Source: JACJWR01 sp963752505
GTDB taxonomy: Bacteria > Actinomycetota > Actinomycetes > S36-B12 > UBA10799
Length of the DNA stretch: 64,000 nt
NCBI GenBank assembly: GCA_963752505.1
Contig: CAVVYM010000009.1
Coordinates: forward strand, 62,001-126,000
Direction of reading: 5' to 3'
In this document: one piece after another, positions 43,785 through 52,447 of the stretch
Numbering within the stretch: position 1 is the stretch's first letter
Layout of the letters: each line of letters begins with the position of its first letter
Position numbers and translations under genes: made by a program
The notes under the pieces: generated by a model
The model's input: only the letters and a program-made list of their open reading frames with translations
What the model was told of the DNA's origin: nothing
Databases searched by the model: none

Positions 43785-45761
43785 GTGCGTGCTTCTGCCC
43801 TTCGCCCCTCCGCGACGGCTGTGCTCGTCGCCGTTCTCGCGCTGATTGCGCTCATCCTTCCGAGCTCAACGGCGGTCGCGGCCGAGGGCGACGTCGAGGA
43901 CACGGTTGACCTCAATCTCTCGGTGTCCGGGCCCACCGGCACCGATTCCACCTCGGTTCCCGTGCTGCCGGGATTGGTTCCTGTCTCTCTGCGCACCAAA
44001 CTTGAGGTGGGTTCCGTGCCCCTCGGGCCTAATGGCGGGTACCTGCTGGAGGCGGGGGACCAAACTGCGATCATCGATTCTTCGGAATCCACTGACATCA
44101 CGATTCCGCTGACTGAGACCTCGATTCAAGACGGCTCGGTTCCGGTCACGTTGACCGCGCGCTTTCTCGACGACTTGGGATGCGCAAATATCGACATTTC
44201 CGACGGGGTGGTAGCTCGCGTCGGCGACGCAGTCATCACCTACTCCGGGGCCCCGCAAAATCCAACGACCCCAGCGGACTTCTTTAGTTCCGCGGTCCGA
44301 GACATCACGCTCACGACCGCCGAAGATCAAGTGCCGTTCACCGCGAACGCCGTTCTCCAAGCCGCGGCCACCCTCGCAACCGAATACCCGCGAGCGGCGA
44401 TCTCGACCGGTGAGGCAGAAGACTCCGGGCCCTACGCGCGCATCGTGGAGTTCATCCCCGCTGCCGGCCCCGTGCAGGTGACAGTCGACGCCGTCGGCGC
44501 TACCCCCCGCCTTGTTCTCAGCGGAGATGCCGCCTCGCTAGTGCCGGCCGCGGCGGCACTCGGATCTGCGGACCTTGCGCTTGCCACCGAAAAAGAGAGC
44601 GGCGCCCTAGCTCAGACGGGGGCGGCACCCACCGCTCTGACACTGCGCTGGTCAGACGTAGGTGGACAGGCTCCGGTGCTCGAGGGGCTCGGCACGGTGT
44701 CACAGGCGGTGACACTGTCTCAGACGCGATTCGGCGGCCCGATCTCGGAACTCGACATCAGCATCAGCGGTACCTACATCCCGGTAGCGGCGAACGGCTC
44801 CGCGACCGTATCGCTGCTCGTGAACGACCGTCTCGTGGCCTCCGAGCGCCTAGGCGAAAACTACGTCTACTCGCTGACCGGCAAGGTGGCACCTGAGGAC
44901 ATGACCCGCAACACTCAGGTGAAGGTGCAACTCGATTCCAACCCCATCGGTGGCGACTGTCGCTCCGCGACTTGGATCCCGCGGGTCGACATCGACGCGA
45001 ACGCCTCCACTTTCACCGCCACTCCCGGGCAAAGCCTTCCGCCTGGCTTTGAACGATTCCCGCAGGTGCTGGCCGGCCAACTGCCCGTGGCCTTCGCCAA
45101 GGGTCCGAACCCTGCCGACCTGAGCAACGCCGTCGACATCGTCGCTTCCGTATCGCGACTCGAAGTGGATGCCCCGGCGGTGAGCGTGAGCTCGATGGAG
45201 GAGTTCACGTCCGCGTCGCAAGCCGGCCTGCTCGTGAACGCCGGACCTGAGGAGAGCACCGCATTGGGCGCGCCGCTGCCGTATGACCCGGCTCGTTCCC
45301 CTGTGTCATCGGATCCTTCTTTCACGGTCACCGTGGAGCGACCGTTCGCCGCCTTCGAAGGGTTCGCCCACAGCGGCCGCGACATCATCATGCTCGGGGC
45401 ATTCCCGGCAGACGATGTACCGCGGGCAGCCGAGCTCCAGGCCGAACTGGCAGAGGCGATAACGCCGGCGCCGGACGGCTGGTTTGGCCTGTCAGGGGAC
45501 GTGATGTTCATCGGGGAAACCCCCCGCACGGCTGTTGACGGCACGCTGGAGCCGACCTTCCTCAGCGTGAACAGCCCAGCAGTGGGCGAAGCTGTGGAGG
45601 TTGAGGACGCCCCAGGTGGCGTCGCGACGTGGCTATGGGTGGCCGGTCTGCTGGTACTGCTCCTCGCGGTTGTCGGACTGGTGCTGTGGTTGTTGAGCCG
45701 AGGCGCCCGCAGCAACGGTGACATCGACAACCGCGTCGATTCCAACAACGGCTCCTCGTAG
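43785..45761 (+). CDS. large exported, C-terminally membrane-anchored protein, possibly BcsB-like
   Basis: The 658-residue protein has a signal peptide (about residues 1-32, ending AVAAEG), a long exported region of beta-rich segments, and one membrane helix near residues 614-640 (WLWVAGLLVLLLAVVGLVLW) with a short cytoplasmic tail. The middle segment (LDISISGTYIPVAANGSATV, then LLVNDRLVASERLGE) resembles the jelly-roll folds of BcsB cellulose synthase subunits, but no BcsA-type synthase is in the window. It lies between the priming transferase and the second Wzz-like gene, so a role in moving or anchoring the polymer at the cell surface is likely. GTG start behind GGAGG. Confidence 0.6.
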   Translation: MRASALRPSATAVLVAVLALIALILPSSTAVAAEGDVEDTVDLNLSVSGPTGTDSTSVPVLPGLVPVSLRTKLEVGSVPLGPNGGYLLEAGDQTAIIDSSESTDITIPLTETSIQDGSVPVTLTARFLDDLGCANIDISDGVVARVGDAVITYSGAPQNPTTPADFFSSAVRDITLTTAEDQVPFTANAVLQAAATLATEYPRAAISTGEAEDSGPYARIVEFIPAAGPVQVTVDAVGATPRLVLSGDAASLVPAAAALGSADLALATEKESGALAQTGAAPTALTLRWSDVGGQAPVLEGLGTVSQAVTLSQTRFGGPISELDISISGTYIPVAANGSATVSLLVNDRLVASERLGENYVYSLTGKVAPEDMTRNTQVKVQLDSNPIGGDCRSATWIPRVDIDANASTFTATPGQSLPPGFERFPQVLAGQLPVAFAKGPNPADLSNAVDIVASVSRLEVDAPAVSVSSMEEFTSASQAGLLVNAGPEESTALGAPLPYDPARSPVSSDPSFTVTVERPFAAFEGFAHSGRDIIMLGAFPADDVPRAAELQAELAEAITPAPDGWFGLSGDVMFIGETPRTAVDGTLEPTFLSVNSPAVGEAVEVEDAPGGVATWLWVAGLLVLLLAVVGLVLWLLSRGARSNGDIDNRVDSNNGSS

Positions 45762-45773
45762 GCCTGACGCCGC

Positions 45774-46349
45774 ATGTCCTCGGTAGCTCGGGCAAATCTC
45801 GTCGCAGCCCTACGAACGCGTCCGGTTCTGGCGCTCGTCGTCTTCGTGGTGCCCGTCGTGCTCGGTTGGATCTACGTATTCACCCTGCCGTCGAGCTATA
45901 GCGCGACCGGGGTCGTCTCGTTTCAGCCGCGGATCGACGAGAGCAACGGCCGTGATCTCACTTCGCTGTTGGCGCGTCGCTATCCGGTAGTCGCACAGTC
46001 CGAACAGTCGGTCGGCGACGCCGCCACGGCGGCCGGGGTCTCCACCGGCTCGGTTCAATCTGGGCTCTCGGCATCAGTGGCAGCCGAGACTCTGAACCTC
46101 GACATCACCGTCGAACTCGCGACCGCGTCCCAGGCCTTGGCAGCCGTACAGTCGATCTTCCAGTCGGTCGTGGCCTCGAACAGCGACGACCCCTATCTGG
46201 AAGCGCTGTCGGTGCAACCGCCAACCCAGGCCACGGAGGTACCGGGACCGTCGAAGTTGCTTTTTGCCGTGGCCGTGGTCGTGCTGGCAGCCGCGCTGGC
46301 GGCTCTTGTGGCGCTCGCGGCTCAGATGTTGCTCGACAGGGATCGTTGA
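45774..46349 (+). CDS. Wzz-like chain-length determinant protein 2
   Basis: This 191-residue protein has the same plan as the Wzz-like protein at 41589. An N-terminal helix (about 16-38, VLALVVFVVPVVLGWIYVF) is followed by YSATGVVSFQPRIDES, an extracellular helical domain and a C-terminal helix (LLFAVAVVVLAAALAALVAL). Short shared features (GVVSFQPR versus AVVSFMPR, RRYPVVAQSE versus ERYPEVVASE, AAGVSTGSVQSGL versus AAGVSSAEVQAGL) show the two are paralogues. No kinase domain is present. The stop overlaps the next glycosyltransferase start as TGATG. Confidence 0.75.
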   Translation: MSSVARANLVAALRTRPVLALVVFVVPVVLGWIYVFTLPSSYSATGVVSFQPRIDESNGRDLTSLLARRYPVVAQSEQSVGDAATAAGVSTGSVQSGLSASVAAETLNLDITVELATASQALAAVQSIFQSVVASNSDDPYLEALSVQPPTQATEVPGPSKLLFAVAVVVLAAALAALVALAAQMLLDRDR

Positions 46350-47479
46350 TGCCCCGACTGCTGATGGTCAGTCAACCAACCACCGCTGGCGTCGGGCAAT
46401 GCGTCATCGACTGGTCGGTGGGGCTGCGTGCGAGCGGTTGGGACGTCGTTGTCGCCTGCCCTGATAAGGGCGACTTGGCCGGCTGGTGCGAGGAGGCGGG
46501 AATCCCACGGGTGCACTGGGAGTCGCAACGCTCCCCCTTCGCCGGCGTCGCGCAGGAGAGCGCCGCGCTGCGAAATATCGTCGGAACCCAGGCTCCGGAT
46601 GTGGTGATGCTGCACAGCAGCAAGGCAGGACTCGACGGGCGGCTGACTCTGCGGGGCAAGGTACCGACCGTATTCGTACCCCACGCTTGGTCGTTCGATG
46701 CAACAACCGGCAAGGCGGCAGCGGCGGCCTTGACCTGGGAGCGACTCGCGGCGTGGCGATGGACCGACCTCGTCTTCTGCGTGAGTGCAGCTGAGTATCA
46801 ACGGGGCGTGAAATCACGGGTGCGCGCGACCTACCAGGTGACGCGCAACGGCGTCGACCTGGAAGCACTGCGCCGCCTGACCGAAACCGCACCAGATCGA
46901 ACGCAACTTGCCGCGAGCCTCGGGCTATCACCCGCAACCCGGCTGGCGGTCTGTTTGGGCCGGCTCACCGAACAGAAGGGTCAAGACGTGCTCGCGGCCG
47001 CCTGGCCGATGGTCCCCGGCGGGGACGCCCGGCACCTCGTCGTGATCGGCGATGGGCCGCTTGAGGATGACCTGCGCACCTGCACGGCTGGCGACGCAAC
47101 GGTGACTCTGGCCGGTGCGCTTCCACGATCCGACGCCATGGCGTGGCTGGCCGCCGCGGACGTGGTGTGTGTGCCCTCGCGTTGGGAGGGCATGGCCTTG
47201 GTGCCGCTCGAGGCGCTGGCGGTCGGAACACCTGTCGTCGGCAGCGATGTGACCGGCCTCCGCGAAGCAGTATCCAGCGACGTCGGCGAGTTGGTTGCCC
47301 CGGACGACCCGGCGGCCCTCTCCGCTGCCCTATCGTCCTGGTTGTCATTGGACGCCGACGACCGACACCGTGCGCGGTCGGCGGCGATGAAACGGGCCGA
47401 CACCCACTTTTCCCTTGAGCTCACCATCAAGTCAATCGACTATGCGCTGCGTGACGTGTTGAGGCGCCGCAACGATTGA
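46349..47479 (+). CDS. glycosyltransferase family 4
   Basis: This 376-residue GT-B enzyme has VSQPTTAGVGQCVIDWSVGLR at the N-terminus and the acceptor-binding HSSKAGLDGRL segment. In the C-terminal half are the GT4 nucleotide-sugar region LAVCLGRLTEQKGQDVL and the SRWEGMALVPLEALAVGTPV motif with the E-x7-E-type glutamates. It should add a sugar to the lipid-linked repeat unit on the cytoplasmic side. It starts at the TGATG overlap with the Wzz-like gene. A strong inverted repeat spans its stop codon. Confidence 0.9.
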   Translation: MPRLLMVSQPTTAGVGQCVIDWSVGLRASGWDVVVACPDKGDLAGWCEEAGIPRVHWESQRSPFAGVAQESAALRNIVGTQAPDVVMLHSSKAGLDGRLTLRGKVPTVFVPHAWSFDATTGKAAAAALTWERLAAWRWTDLVFCVSAAEYQRGVKSRVRATYQVTRNGVDLEALRRLTETAPDRTQLAASLGLSPATRLAVCLGRLTEQKGQDVLAAAWPMVPGGDARHLVVIGDGPLEDDLRTCTAGDATVTLAGALPRSDAMAWLAAADVVCVPSRWEGMALVPLEALAVGTPVVGSDVTGLREAVSSDVGELVAPDDPAALSAALSSWLSLDADDRHRARSAAMKRADTHFSLELTIKSIDYALRDVLRRRND

Positions 47480-47494
47480 CCGCTGCGGCGCCTC
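47461..47494. terminator. strong bidirectional hairpin with 11-bp perfect stem
   Basis: GAGGCGCCGCA (47461-47471) and TGCGGCGCCTC (47484-47494) pair perfectly around a 12-base loop. The GT4 stop codon lies inside the loop. The hairpin sits between two convergent genes and would serve both. It lacks a T-tract. Confidence 0.6.
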
Positions 47495-47506
47495 GGGCCA
47501 GGTGAC

Positions 47507-48601
47507 TTAGCCTGCAAGCACCGTCCGCAGGCCCGCCAGGGCCGGAACCACGGATCCGTCCGGGTAGACCATGCCCCAACCGGTGTTGGCCGGGTCGGTG
47601 TTGTCCACCCGGTCGTCGTACCAGTAGACGCGGGTGACCTGCGGGTATGTGGAGCGCACCAACCCGATTGTCTGGGCTAGGTACTCGGCCTGCTGGGTCG
47701 GCGTCACACCACGCTCCCAGTTGGCGGCGTTTGCCGGAGTGGGGTTGACCCGCCAGCCGAATTCAGTGAACCAGATCTCTTTGCCACCGTCGCCGTACTT
47801 CTGCATCACGCTGATGAGTGCCGGCAGGTGGTTCATGCGCCACATGGTTCCGTTGTCGGGCAGGAGTGGCGATTCGTCGAACACTCCCATGTAGGGGTGG
47901 ACGCTCATGATGTCGTACTGCCCGCGGGCTCCAGCCGCCAGTGCCTTGCCGACCCACACATCGTCAACGTAGCTCGGACCGCCGAACACCACCGGCGTGG
48001 CTGCGCTTCCGGCCTTGAATCCAGCGTAGGCGTACCGCAGCATCTTCGCGTACACCTTCGGGTCGGCTCCGCGCATGAAGTTGCTGTCGTTGGGCTCGTT
48101 CCAGAACTCCCACGCATCCACCGTTCCCTCGTACCGCGCGGCCAGGCGCTCCGAGACGCTCTTGAGACCCTTGAGACCTTTGGCGCTGGTGACCGGCACC
48201 CGCTCATCGGATGATCCGTTCGCCCACGCGGGGGCCATCCAGAGGGTCACCAGCGGCTTAAGTCCGCGCTCCGAGGCCATCGTGATGGCCTTGTCGACCT
48301 GAGCCAGGCCCCAGGCACTGAAGGTGCCCGACTTGTCCGGCTCCAGCATGCGCCAGGAAACGTCGATGCGCACCGACTCGACCCCATTCGCCTTCAGCGT
48401 GTCGAGCACCATCGCGCGCTCGGGGTCTGAGTAGTTGCTCCACGTGCCGTGGAACTGCACGCCGAACACGGGCCCCACGGTAGATGCTGCTGAGGCTGGG
48501 GTGAGCGCCACCATCGTCGCGATCAGTGCTGCGATCATGGTCGCCACGACAGTCCGCGCCACCCATAGGGCTGACTTTGGAGTGATCTTGTCGCCGCTCA
48601 T
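47507..48601 (-). CDS. secreted glycoside hydrolase (clan GH-A, PslG/GH39-like)
   Basis: The 364-residue protein has a signal peptide (about residues 1-38, hydrophobic VVATMIAALIATMVALTPAS then AAS). The TIM barrel contains RIDVSWRMLEPDKSG, WEFWNEPND with the acid/base Glu, and IWFTEFGWRVNP with the nucleophile Glu. Such enzymes in polysaccharide loci (for example PslG) trim or remodel the polymer during export. ATG at 48601 is chosen as the start directly before the signal peptide's basic region. Confidence 0.82.
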   Translation of the reverse strand: MSGDKITPKSALWVARTVVATMIAALIATMVALTPASAASTVGPVFGVQFHGTWSNYSDPERAMVLDTLKANGVESVRIDVSWRMLEPDKSGTFSAWGLAQVDKAITMASERGLKPLVTLWMAPAWANGSSDERVPVTSAKGLKGLKSVSERLAARYEGTVDAWEFWNEPNDSNFMRGADPKVYAKMLRYAYAGFKAGSAATPVVFGGPSYVDDVWVGKALAAGARGQYDIMSVHPYMGVFDESPLLPDNGTMWRMNHLPALISVMQKYGDGGKEIWFTEFGWRVNPTPANAANWERGVTPTQQAEYLAQTIGLVRSTYPQVTRVYWYDDRVDNTDPANTGWGMVYPDGSVVPALAGLRTVLAG

Positions 48602-48763
48602 GGCATTGCATTCGGCAGCAGCCACCACCGACTTGACCCAATCGGGTGACCTTTTCGGTCAAAGTTTCTTGATCATTTGCATCGGTTGTGACCAGGAACG
48701 GCGGGGATTGACGTCCTCGGCCCGAACAGGGCCCTCAAGGCCTCTGCGATCGGCACCGATGAA

Positions 48764-50176
48764 CTACGAGGCGGTGCTTTTTGCCTGGTTGCCCTCAGAC
48801 GCATCCAGGCTCACCGGCACCGAAGTTCCCGCCGCAGGCCCTTGGGAACGGAGCATGCGGTACCCGGCAAGGGCCCAACCGATGTAGAGAAACACAGCTG
48901 TTCTCGAGAGAGGGTTGCGAATCGCGAAGTCGGCGATTCCCGCCACGAAGAACGCGGCCAAGGCGGCAGCGGCGCTGACCGTTACCACCGCAGGGAGCGG
49001 TGGAACTAGCCGCGACCGGGAGCGGTTCTTGTCACCATCGACTGGGAGGCTGAGCCGATGCGCAGCGACCAAGGGGCGCCTCGCGAAGAGCGCCGCGAGC
49101 GCAACCGACCCTGCCAGACCGATGAGGGCCGCGACACCCAGAAGGCCTTGCTCGGCGCCAATGGCGAGCAGAAGGGCATGTGGATGCTCTGCGCCGCTGG
49201 GACGCGCGACCGAATTGATGCCCATGGAAAGTTCTCGGAAGGAGTTCGGGCCCTGACCGAAGATCGGCGACTCATTCCACAGTCGCATTCCCTCAGCGCG
49301 GTAGAGCTCGCGGAAGTCATAGGGATTCTCGCCCTCGGAGTTGATGGTGAGTGCACGCGACACCACGACAGACGCATAGGGGATTTGCACGGGCGACAAC
49401 AGGATGGCCGCAACGCTCGCCGCCAGCACACCGAATCCGATGAGGAAGAATCGGCGCGCTTGCGGCATCAGCAGCAGGAGCACCGCCACTCCCCCCACTG
49501 CCCCGACCCAGGAGCCCCGGGAGAGCGAGACCACCAGACCGACCAGACCGGTGACGGCAGCTGCCAGGCTCAGCCAGCGCATCCGTCCACGCGTGGCCGC
49601 TGCGATGCCCACGGCGAACACGACCAACAGCATGCAGAAGAGACCGTATTCGTTGGGTTGTCCGAAGATGCCGGTTGGACGGTTGCTCACCACGGCCCCG
49701 CCAAAGGCAACCTCGACGTCGCCGGAACTCATCAGCGGTCCGGTGAGAGCAACAGCGACCCCGCCGACAAGGGTTGCAGCGAGCGCCTTGCTGAACACCT
49801 GAGCACGACCCGCCACCTCAGGCCACGTGACGGCAAGAAGGAAAGAAAAGATCTGCCACATTCCGAAGGTTGCTGCCTTGATCAACGTGGGACCCAGGAG
49901 GACCGAGAACATCACCCCGACAGACCACACCACCGCCATCAGGCTGGGCCACGAGCGCGGTAGGGGTAGCAGACCGCGCTGCAGTCGTTGAATCATCGCG
50001 ACTGCGACGACCAAGATCGACATCGCGATGGCCATGGACAGGCCGCCGGGCAGGTCCACCGCACCGAGCGGCAAGGCCAGACCGAACATGATGGCCACAT
50101 AGGAGGGGCGAAAGAAGAGCAGCATGGCTACTGCGGCCGCTGCCAGCGCAACGATCGGAAGCGCCGCTGTTGTCAT
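48764..50176 (-). CDS. O-antigen ligase / Wzy-like polymerase
   Basis: The 470-residue polytopic protein has about ten to eleven membrane helices. A large loop (about residues 260-350, FRELYRAEGMRLWNESPIFGQGPNSF) contains the conserved SPIFGQGPNSF motif of the O-antigen ligase/polymerase family. It would polymerise repeat units delivered by the flippase. The ATG at 50176 lies six bases after TACAGT, so the longer upstream frame is rejected. The C-terminal tail is cytoplasmic. Confidence 0.87.
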   Translation of the reverse strand: MTTAALPIVALAAAAVAMLLFFRPSYVAIMFGLALPLGAVDLPGGLSMAIAMSILVVAVAMIQRLQRGLLPLPRSWPSLMAVVWSVGVMFSVLLGPTLIKAATFGMWQIFSFLLAVTWPEVAGRAQVFSKALAATLVGGVAVALTGPLMSSGDVEVAFGGAVVSNRPTGIFGQPNEYGLFCMLLVVFAVGIAAATRGRMRWLSLAAAVTGLVGLVVSLSRGSWVGAVGGVAVLLLLMPQARRFFLIGFGVLAASVAAILLSPVQIPYASVVVSRALTINSEGENPYDFRELYRAEGMRLWNESPIFGQGPNSFRELSMGINSVARPSGAEHPHALLLAIGAEQGLLGVAALIGLAGSVALAALFARRPLVAAHRLSLPVDGDKNRSRSRLVPPLPAVVTVSAAAALAAFFVAGIADFAIRNPLSRTAVFLYIGWALAGYRMLRSQGPAAGTSVPVSLDASEGNQAKSTAS

Positions 50177-50182
50177 GGGCTG

Positions 50183-50188
50183 ACTGTA
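50183..50188 (-). promoter_or_regulatory. -10 box TACAGT (leaderless)
   Basis: On the minus strand TACAGT is followed by six bases (CAGCCC) and the ATG of the Wzy-like gene. Confidence 0.5.
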
Positions 50189-50213
50189 CCGCCGTGCCGA
50201 ACCCACGAACCGC

Positions 50214-51392
50214 TCAATGTCGTGGGTGTGCGGTGGCGCCCGCCGCCGCGAACAGCACCTCACTGGTGCGTTCGGCCACTGCGTCGGCGGTTGGCAGACT
50301 CGCTGCGCGTCGCAAGCCAAGCGTTCCCATGGCCGTGCGCACGGCTGGATCCGCGAGTCGACCCAGCGCTCGGGCCGTCGAGAGTGGATCAGCCGGCGTC
50401 ACCACGATCCCCGCTGGCCCTTCCGGGGTGCGCAACCGACGCCCGATAGGGCCCTCCCCGGCAACGATCACCGGACGTTCGGCCAACATCGCCTCCGTCG
50501 CCGTGATGCCGTAGCCCTCCCGCCGCGGAGCTCGGGCTTGGCCGGGGCGGGTAAGCACGGCGAGTGCGTCAAAGGCTGCCAGGCATCTGCCTGCGTTTGG
50601 GATCGGCCCGGTGAACGTTACTCGATCGGCCAGGTCGAGCAGGGTGGCCAGGCGTGCCAGCCGCGCGCCCTCGCCCGGGGTCGAGGTATCGTCCCCGCCG
50701 ATCACGACCAAGTCCCAATCGGCGGCCTGGGGGTAGCACAGCGCGCTGATGCCGATGTCCACCCCCTTGTAGGGAACGAGGCGACCCAGCATCGCAAGGG
50801 TCAAGCGCCCGTCGCGCCGGCGATACCCGAAGCTGGACAGCTCTTCTCGCGCCTGCGCGGGAAGAAGTGGCCCGGGTGGTCGCTCGGGTTCGATCACGAC
50901 GACGTCGTTGCGGTGCGCCGCAGTTCCCACCTCGCTCGCAGTGGCGACCACGCCAGTGGCGAGTTTGCCCAGCGGGCGGGCGAGGGACCCGTCGAAGGAG
51001 TGGTCGTGCTTGATCCACACGGTGGGCAGATGCAGCAATGCAGCGGGCCCGGTGAGCGCCAACTGTGCTTTTACACCGTTGCCCATCACGACATCTGGTC
51101 GATGCTCACGGAGGTCGGTCAGTATGCCGCGCGAGGCACGTCCCACGGCGGTCGCGCTGGCACCTGTCGGCAGCACCACTACTGCGACACCTGCCGCACG
51201 GAGTCGCCCAGCCAGCGGGCCCTCCTGCAACACGATGGCGCGGAATCGCAACCAGGGCGCATGCCGCACGAGGGAGAGCAACCACTGCTCGGAGCCTCCG
51301 AAGTCAGTGCCAAACGGTGTCACAATCGTCACCTGGAGTTCAGGCTGTTGGCTTTGACTTCTCGCGCGGTCGCGAGTTTCGGGTTGAGTCAT
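50214..51392 (-). CDS. glycosyltransferase family 4 (second)
   Basis: The 392-residue GT-B protein starts QVTIVTPFGTDFGGSEQWLL, with the donor-site region LTLAMLGRLVPYKGVDIGI and the EGYGITATEAMLAERPVIV motif carrying the GT4 glutamates. The ATG at 51392 is chosen because it follows the aldo/keto reductase stop and lies close to the first strand; the open frame extends upstream into that gene. It probably adds another sugar of the repeat unit. Confidence 0.87.
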   Translation of the reverse strand: MTQPETRDRARSQSQQPELQVTIVTPFGTDFGGSEQWLLSLVRHAPWLRFRAIVLQEGPLAGRLRAAGVAVVVLPTGASATAVGRASRGILTDLREHRPDVVMGNGVKAQLALTGPAALLHLPTVWIKHDHSFDGSLARPLGKLATGVVATASEVGTAAHRNDVVVIEPERPPGPLLPAQAREELSSFGYRRRDGRLTLAMLGRLVPYKGVDIGISALCYPQAADWDLVVIGGDDTSTPGEGARLARLATLLDLADRVTFTGPIPNAGRCLAAFDALAVLTRPGQARAPRREGYGITATEAMLAERPVIVAGEGPIGRRLRTPEGPAGIVVTPADPLSTARALGRLADPAVRTAMGTLGLRRAASLPTADAVAERTSEVLFAAAGATAHPRH

Positions 51393-51402
51393 GGTCTCGG
51401 AC

Positions 51403-52236
51403 CTAGGGAACCCAGTTGAAGTCATCGGGATCAGGACCGGTGCGCTCGCCGCGCTCAAGCGATGTGATCGCCGCCATCTGCGGTCCGGACAGAGCGAAGT
51501 CAAACAACTCCAGGTTCTCTCTCATCCGATCTGGGTGGGCCGACTTCGGGAACACGATGTCGCCGCGTTGGACGGCCCAGCGGAGGGTCACTTGGGCGGG
51601 TGTCCGCTGCACGTCGTGGGCAATTGAGTCGATGACGGGGTCGTTGAGTACGCGGCCGCGGGCGATGGGCGACCATGCCTCCGTTGCTATGCCCCGGGCC
51701 GAGTTGACCCCGCGCAGAGCATCCTGGGTGAAGTAGGGATGCACCTCAATCTGGTTGACGGCCGGCACCACGTCGCATTCCAGGGCCAGCCGTTCGAGGT
51801 GCGCCTCGTGGAAGTTTGAGACACCGATGGCGCGGGCTCCCCCTTGGGTCAATATTTCCTCCAGGGCCTGCCAGGCCTCAACGAACTCATCGCGCGCGGG
51901 CAGTGGCCAATGGATCAAGAACAGGTCCACGTAGTCAAGCCCGAGGGCGTCAAGGCTATCGTCGAAGGCAGCAAGCGCGCGGTCGCGAGTGTGCTTGCCG
52001 TTGTTGAGTTTGGTGGTCACGAAAACGTCGTCGCGCGCGAGCCCACTGTTGCGCACTGCCGCGCCGACACCTGCTTCATTGCCATACATCTGAGCGGTGT
52101 CGAGGTGCCGATACCCCGCCTCGAGTGCACTCAGCGACACTTCCTCGGCCCTGTCTTGTGCCACCTTGAAGGTGCCGAAGCCGAGTTGGGGAATGCGGAC
52201 GCCGTTGTTGAGGGTGATGGTGGGCACTGCAGGCAT
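51403..52236 (-). CDS. aldo/keto reductase
   Basis: The 277-residue TIM-barrel NADPH-dependent reductase has TLNNGVRIPQLGFGTFKV at the N-terminus and the catalytic tetrad: Asp and Tyr in YRHLDTAQMYGNE, Lys in FVTTKLNN, His in LFLIHWPLP. The C-terminal cofactor segment is VFPKSAHPDRMRENL. Members reduce aldehydes and ketones, including 2,5-diketo-gluconate and methylglyoxal; the substrate is not visible. It lies ten bases before the GT4 gene but is probably unrelated to polysaccharide assembly. Confidence 0.92.
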   Translation of the reverse strand: MPAVPTITLNNGVRIPQLGFGTFKVAQDRAEEVSLSALEAGYRHLDTAQMYGNEAGVGAAVRNSGLARDDVFVTTKLNNGKHTRDRALAAFDDSLDALGLDYVDLFLIHWPLPARDEFVEAWQALEEILTQGGARAIGVSNFHEAHLERLALECDVVPAVNQIEVHPYFTQDALRGVNSARGIATEAWSPIARGRVLNDPVIDSIAHDVQRTPAQVTLRWAVQRGDIVFPKSAHPDRMRENLELFDFALSGPQMAAITSLERGERTGPDPDDFNWVP

Positions 52237-52447
52237 GGTGACTGGGGGTCCTCTCGCGGAAGAGCGCAACGACCCCAACTCTGGCACGTCGCGTCACCGA
52301 CTGCCAGGTGCGGGAGCCGCAGTGCCGAATCGACTTTCCAGCCGAGCAAACATCGCACTGGCAGCGTAAGTTGTTCGATGTCTGGAGTGCGTCGCGAGGG
52401 AGGCGAACTTCAGGGCAACACACATCGCATCTACAAGGATCACGAAC

